A stretch of DNA of 64,000 nucleotides from Zonotrichia leucophrys gambelii. Its lineage: Eukaryota; Chordata; Aves; Passeriformes; Passerellidae. The notes beneath the pieces were generated by a model. It was not told the DNA's origin, did no database searches, and worked only from the letters and a program-made list of their open reading frames with translations. The stretch covers positions 13,232,857-13,296,856 of the forward strand of contig NC_088178.1 in the NCBI RefSeq assembly GCF_028769735.1, read 5' to 3'. Made by a program: the position numbers and the translations under genes. This document shows, piece by piece, positions 60,301-64,000 of this stretch (the stretch's first letter is position 1; each line of letters opens with the position of its first letter).

Positions 60301-62029
60301 GCTTCATGTAGCCTTTCTTGTGCTGGAAGGAACAGTGATTCTTCCCTGGGATTTTAGGGAGGGAGAGGACATTTGAAGGCAATGACTGTTTCTGTGAGAG
60401 AGGTAGCATTAGTGGTGGTTAACTGCAGCCACTGCTTTTATAACTTCTTAGTGCTTCAGTACAGACACTGCCCTGGCTGCTCTGAAATTTCAGACTGGAG
60501 CTGCAAGTGCAGGAAGCCCAAGAACAGGAAGGGAACAGCAGTGCAAAAAGAGTGATGTGAGTAGGACTCCCAATAAAATGTCCATAGCCAAAAGGGGTGG
60601 AGCTGAACAAGCTCACTAAAGGGCACGCAACAGCTGAGTTTCTGAATGCACAATCACTAGACAATACTTCTTGTAAAACTGTGTGAAGATATCCTTTTAC
60701 CTAGCTGGTGGTTCAGATGTCCCACCAAGTTTCTGTGAACAGAGATATGGCTAAAAGCAAGCAAACAAGGCAAGAAAAAAAGGAAGGAGGAAAGAAAAGA
60801 CTTTTACCTGCACACAACAGGACTCTGCATAGTTACTTCTCATTCCCTTAAACCTCACCACAGGCAGGGACCCTATGTCAACCGACTGATCAAGGCCTCT
60901 GTGAACTATACATTTCCATTTCTTATCTAGAGAACAAAATGGAAACTATGGTAACAGAGAGAGGCCTGATAAAGTCCATCAAAGCCTGAGAAGGAAACTC
61001 AGTCTCCCTCTGCCTGGAGCCCGTGACCTCGCTGCTAAGGCTCCCGAGCAGAGGGGCACTCCCTGTGACAGTCTGCTGGGATATAAATAACTCTCACACA
61101 GACAAAACCACTGCACAACTGCTGCTGATTCTCACCCGTGCTCTGCTTGGTCTCCTGGCTGGAAGGCATGGAGGCATCCCTCATTTCAGGGTGTATCTCT
61201 TTAAAGGAAACATCGCTTAAGCTCTTATCCAGAAACTGAATAATGAAAAGCATTGGAATTTGGATTGGTAATTTTAGCTCAACCTGCTACATTTATCTTA
61301 ATCCATATTTATATAAAACACATCTGGAAATTGTGGCACTGTTGTAATTTATAACTTCATGTAAAATACATGTAAAATATAGAGAACGTTTCTGAATATA
61401 CTGCTTTTATAGACAAACATAATTTCAAATTTTAAAGATTTTCTGTCTTCTGAAGAAACAGACAGAAATTTAAAATATAGAATAGGAAACTTTTCTCCTA
61501 GAAAGTATAACAGTTTTTTATAATGCACTCAAAGGCAATTTACTTGACATGACTTAAAAAGTGAAGCTCATTTTTACAGTGTAGGGGTTTTTTTTTGCAG
61601 CATGGTAGAATTCCTGTATGCCTGACAGCACAAAGAATAGTGTGTGAAATACCATGTGGATTTAAAGTGACCAAAAGCAGAGGCTAGTTTATAATTATCA
61701 TTGCTATAGAACACAAATTGTTGTTGGGGAGGCCTGGAGCAGGGTGTCTTGAGCCTCAGAAGAGAAAATAGGCCATTTATGTCAATGAGAAAAGGATGCA
61801 TCTTGGCTCGCTTTGTTTTCCCTCAGCTAGTAACAAACTGCATCCTGAGCCTAAAAGCAGAAAACCTGGTGAGGTCAGCTGTATTTCTGCCATTTGTCTT
61901 TCCAGGCTGATTTTAAACTCAGTCTTCAAGTGTTACAAGGAGATTCTCATTACAAAAAAAAAAGAAAAAAAAAAAAGAAAAACAACAAGAATACAGCATG
62001 GCAGAATACTGGAGAAAGAGTGTCCTTCT
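57371..62029. other. Long noncoding stretch
   Basis: Unique DNA with purine runs at 58784-58805 and 60772-60800, a G8 run at 58380-58387, an octamer ATTTGCAT at 58753-58760 and an A-rich tract at 61954-61982. Open frames reach 123 codons (57978-58349) and are unrecognised. No RNA gene or intact mobile element is seen. Confidence 0.6.
61954..61982 (+). repeat. Interrupted poly(A) tract
   Basis: Twenty-seven A residues are broken by two G residues. It could be the tail of a plus-strand retroposed sequence, but nothing upstream is recognisable and no target duplication was found. Confidence 0.75.
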
Positions 62030-62062
62030 TCCTAGAGGCAAGGACTGGGCTTGCCTCTAGGA
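62030..62062. repeat. Perfect 13-bp inverted repeat (hairpin)
   Basis: Arms TCCTAGAGGCAAG (62030-62042) and its exact complement (62050-62062) flank a 7-base loop. A perfect stem this long with a short loop is unlikely by chance in 64 kb. There is no T-run after it and no transcript context, so it is not called a terminator or an RNA gene. Confidence 0.85.
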
Positions 62063-64000
62063 TTCATCTGGATCCTGGCTCCTGGGGGAACCATGAGGGA
62101 GCAAGCCTGGGACAAAGCCCCTGCCCTCAAGGAAAATGAAAGAAAGTACTGTTTGAATTGTCTACACGAAAACGCTTAAAAACATACTCCCCTTTGGTAT
62201 CAGTTGGGCAAATGTGATGAATGTAACAAAGACTGAGAGATACAACTTGCAGTACAAACCTAGCATCATCTCTTGAAAGATATTCCTAAGTGACAGACTC
62301 TGAAATGGAAGAAAAAAGGGAACATCAGAATCATTTAAGAGTAGCAAACAAAATGATAAACAGTGGTTTTGTCATGCATTTACCATATAGCCACAGCTCT
62401 GGAATTTTCAGTGCTAGTGTTGCAGAAAGGAAGTTATTGGCCAGGTGCAATCTGAATTCTAGTTTCAAATTATTCCAGAACCTGTCCTCTGGTATGTCAG
62501 ACAACTAATACACTACTAGATGTCTTTGTCACAGCAGCAGCACAATCAGCCTTTGGCCAGATTTTTTCTTAGAAACTGTCACAGAATTCGCTTCATTCTA
62601 GTTACCAGTATCCTAATTCTGGACCTCAGAGGATTTCTAAAACCACCATGCAAAATGAACATATGGATTAATTGCAGAAAGAATAGATACTATCACTTAC
62701 CTCTGGAAAATAATCAATATTGCAGAAAAGGCTTGTAAGCAGAATTAAAAGGAGAGGTAATTTTCTTTAATTGGTTTTGAGCTATTACACATTCCCGATT
62801 TTCATTAGTACTTTTTGCTTGCCTGGATCATGCATATAAGGGGAGAAAAGGATGTATATAAAACCAGCTCAGAAAGTTCTATCACTTTTAATATGCTGTT
62901 CCTTGCATTTTAAATTTTTGGGTGTGTGCTTTTCAGCTTTCACACATTTTAAAATGATACAGTAGTATATCAGTTATAATTGAGTGCCAATAAAAAATAT
63001 TATTTCTCTCTTTGCTAGATGTATGGTATGCGTGAGTCAAAGCAGAGATTTGTAGGCTGTGGAGAGATAATTTAAAAGCATAATGGCTGCTAGTGCTTGC
63101 TTATGTTACTAACTTTGTTTTCTTTTCCCTTTTTTATATTTGTCATATAATTTTTACTGTGTGTTTTTCTCCTCTGAAAGCATTTCAGAAGACATCATAA
63201 TCTACCACCTTGTCTTTTAGAAGATCATTAGTCACACAAATTGTCATTTAAGCTGAACTTTACATCTGATGAATTTTCTGTTTCAGCCTGCAAGAAATGA
63301 GACTGAAAGTGGAAAGGGTCTTTATCCAAGACCAAGCCCAATTATGAGGGGCACTGCAATGCCTGCCCAGCTGAAAGAAAGCTCAAACACGTGGGGCCAG
63401 GGAGAAGTGTGCATCACAGCCAGGCCATTGCTGCACTCTCCAGTCTAACCTTTGAAAGGCTCCAGTGCCTCATCAAAGCCTATTTTAAAAAAGTAACAGA
63501 CGCATGAACATTTTGAAAAATGAAGATTAAGATCTAGAGTGTAAAAGGACAATCTGAGCCTGCAAGAGCAGGGCAGGGACCTTCCACCATGCACTGTTGC
63601 CTTGATATGCCACTCAACATGGTTAATGACACTTGGATTTTAGAAAACTGAAATGTACACCTGCGGTCTTCAGCTATTATGATATCTTGTAAGAACCTTT
63701 CCTACTTTTCTGAAGTGACAGGTTCAGGCACAGAGTGAAATGCAGAGAAGTCAGGCTGCACTATTTCCAGATGTATTATTAACACTCAAGCACAGTCCCC
63801 CCAGCCATACCAACAGAAGTTTCAACTGACAGATTTAGGGGTTGAACAGCCCTTTCACTTTTCCCTTTCTCCTCATCTGACATGACATTGGCCAGCCTAC
63901 ACAGAGCAGCAGAGAGGGAAGGAGCAGTATCAGGCAGAAGCTGCTGATGGTTGCCCCTTGCTGCCCACATCCCCCAGGGCACTCCTCATAATCACAGCCA
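62063..64000. other. AT-rich noncoding stretch to the end of the window
   Basis: Unique DNA. A TATATAAAA word at 62855-62863 has no initiator, CpG island or downstream open frame to support a promoter. A 59-codon ATG frame at about 63270-63447 contains an acceptor-like TTTCTGTTTCAG and reads plausibly as protein, but no family is recognised. The final 200 bases are GC-richer with a 67-codon minus frame (63779-63982), unrecognised. Confidence 0.55.

Noticed and set aside
62855..62863. TATATAAAA word as a promoter TATA box
   Set aside because: There is no initiator, CpG island, first exon or open frame downstream; such words are common in AT-rich DNA.
1..64000. CR1 LINE insertions, CRISPR arrays, rRNA, snRNA or known microRNA genes
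   Set aside because: I looked for the CR1 3' octamer repeat, regularly spaced direct repeats and several familiar small RNA sequences and saw none. Strongly decayed CR1 copies could still be missed by eye.

Overview
This window looks like vertebrate nuclear DNA, most likely from a bird and probably a songbird (passerine). The composition is about 40% G+C (judged by eye). Long AT-rich stretches alternate with short, CpG-poor GC-rich patches. I see no mammalian SINEs and few intact repeats. Two sequences, at about 21.2-21.6 kb and 44.07-44.20 kb, resemble ends or pieces of long terminal repeats (LTRs) of endogenous retroviruses that I remember from songbird genomes. The species and the locus cannot be named from the sequence.

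I find no protein-coding gene, rRNA, tRNA, CRISPR array, operon or bacterial signal. The longest open frames (185-187 codons) lie in or near GC-rich patches, begin at GTG rather than ATG, and show no domain I recognise. The many 60-130 codon frames are what chance gives in DNA of this composition. The window therefore reads as a gene desert, or the inside of one or more very large introns. Short exons cannot be excluded by eye; two weak candidates are discussed (38.6 kb and 63.3 kb).

Layout. 1-2 kb: AT-rich, with a 21-bp tandem repeat and a cluster of repeated GCATGC/TTGCACA words. 2-15 kb: mostly unique sequence with a 44-bp purine tract, a 13-bp minisatellite at 5.65 kb, GC-rich patches at 3.6, 5.6, 7.2 and 10.6-11.5 kb, and five POU octamer words spaced through the first 10.3 kb. 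15-21 kb: an interrupted poly(T) tract at 15.03 kb, then unique sequence and GC-rich patches at 18.4 and 20 kb. 21.2-21.6 kb: a minus-strand LTR-like remnant with three 47-bp repeats. 21.8-22.2 kb: AT-rich, homeodomain-word-rich DNA that may be a conserved regulatory element. 22-40 kb: featureless unique DNA with GC-rich patches. 40.9 kb: a pure (TATC)15 microsatellite. 43.1-43.4 kb: another POU/homeodomain-word cluster. 44.07-44.20 kb: the most unusual object, a nearly perfect 122-bp palindrome that starts TG, ends CA and sits between 6-bp direct repeats. 44.2-64 kb: unique DNA with a G14 run (52.8 kb), a small perfect hairpin (62.03 kb) and simple repeats.

No genes can be shown to work together here. 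The functional content, if any, is most likely cis-regulatory, and the clearest history is of transposable element insertion.
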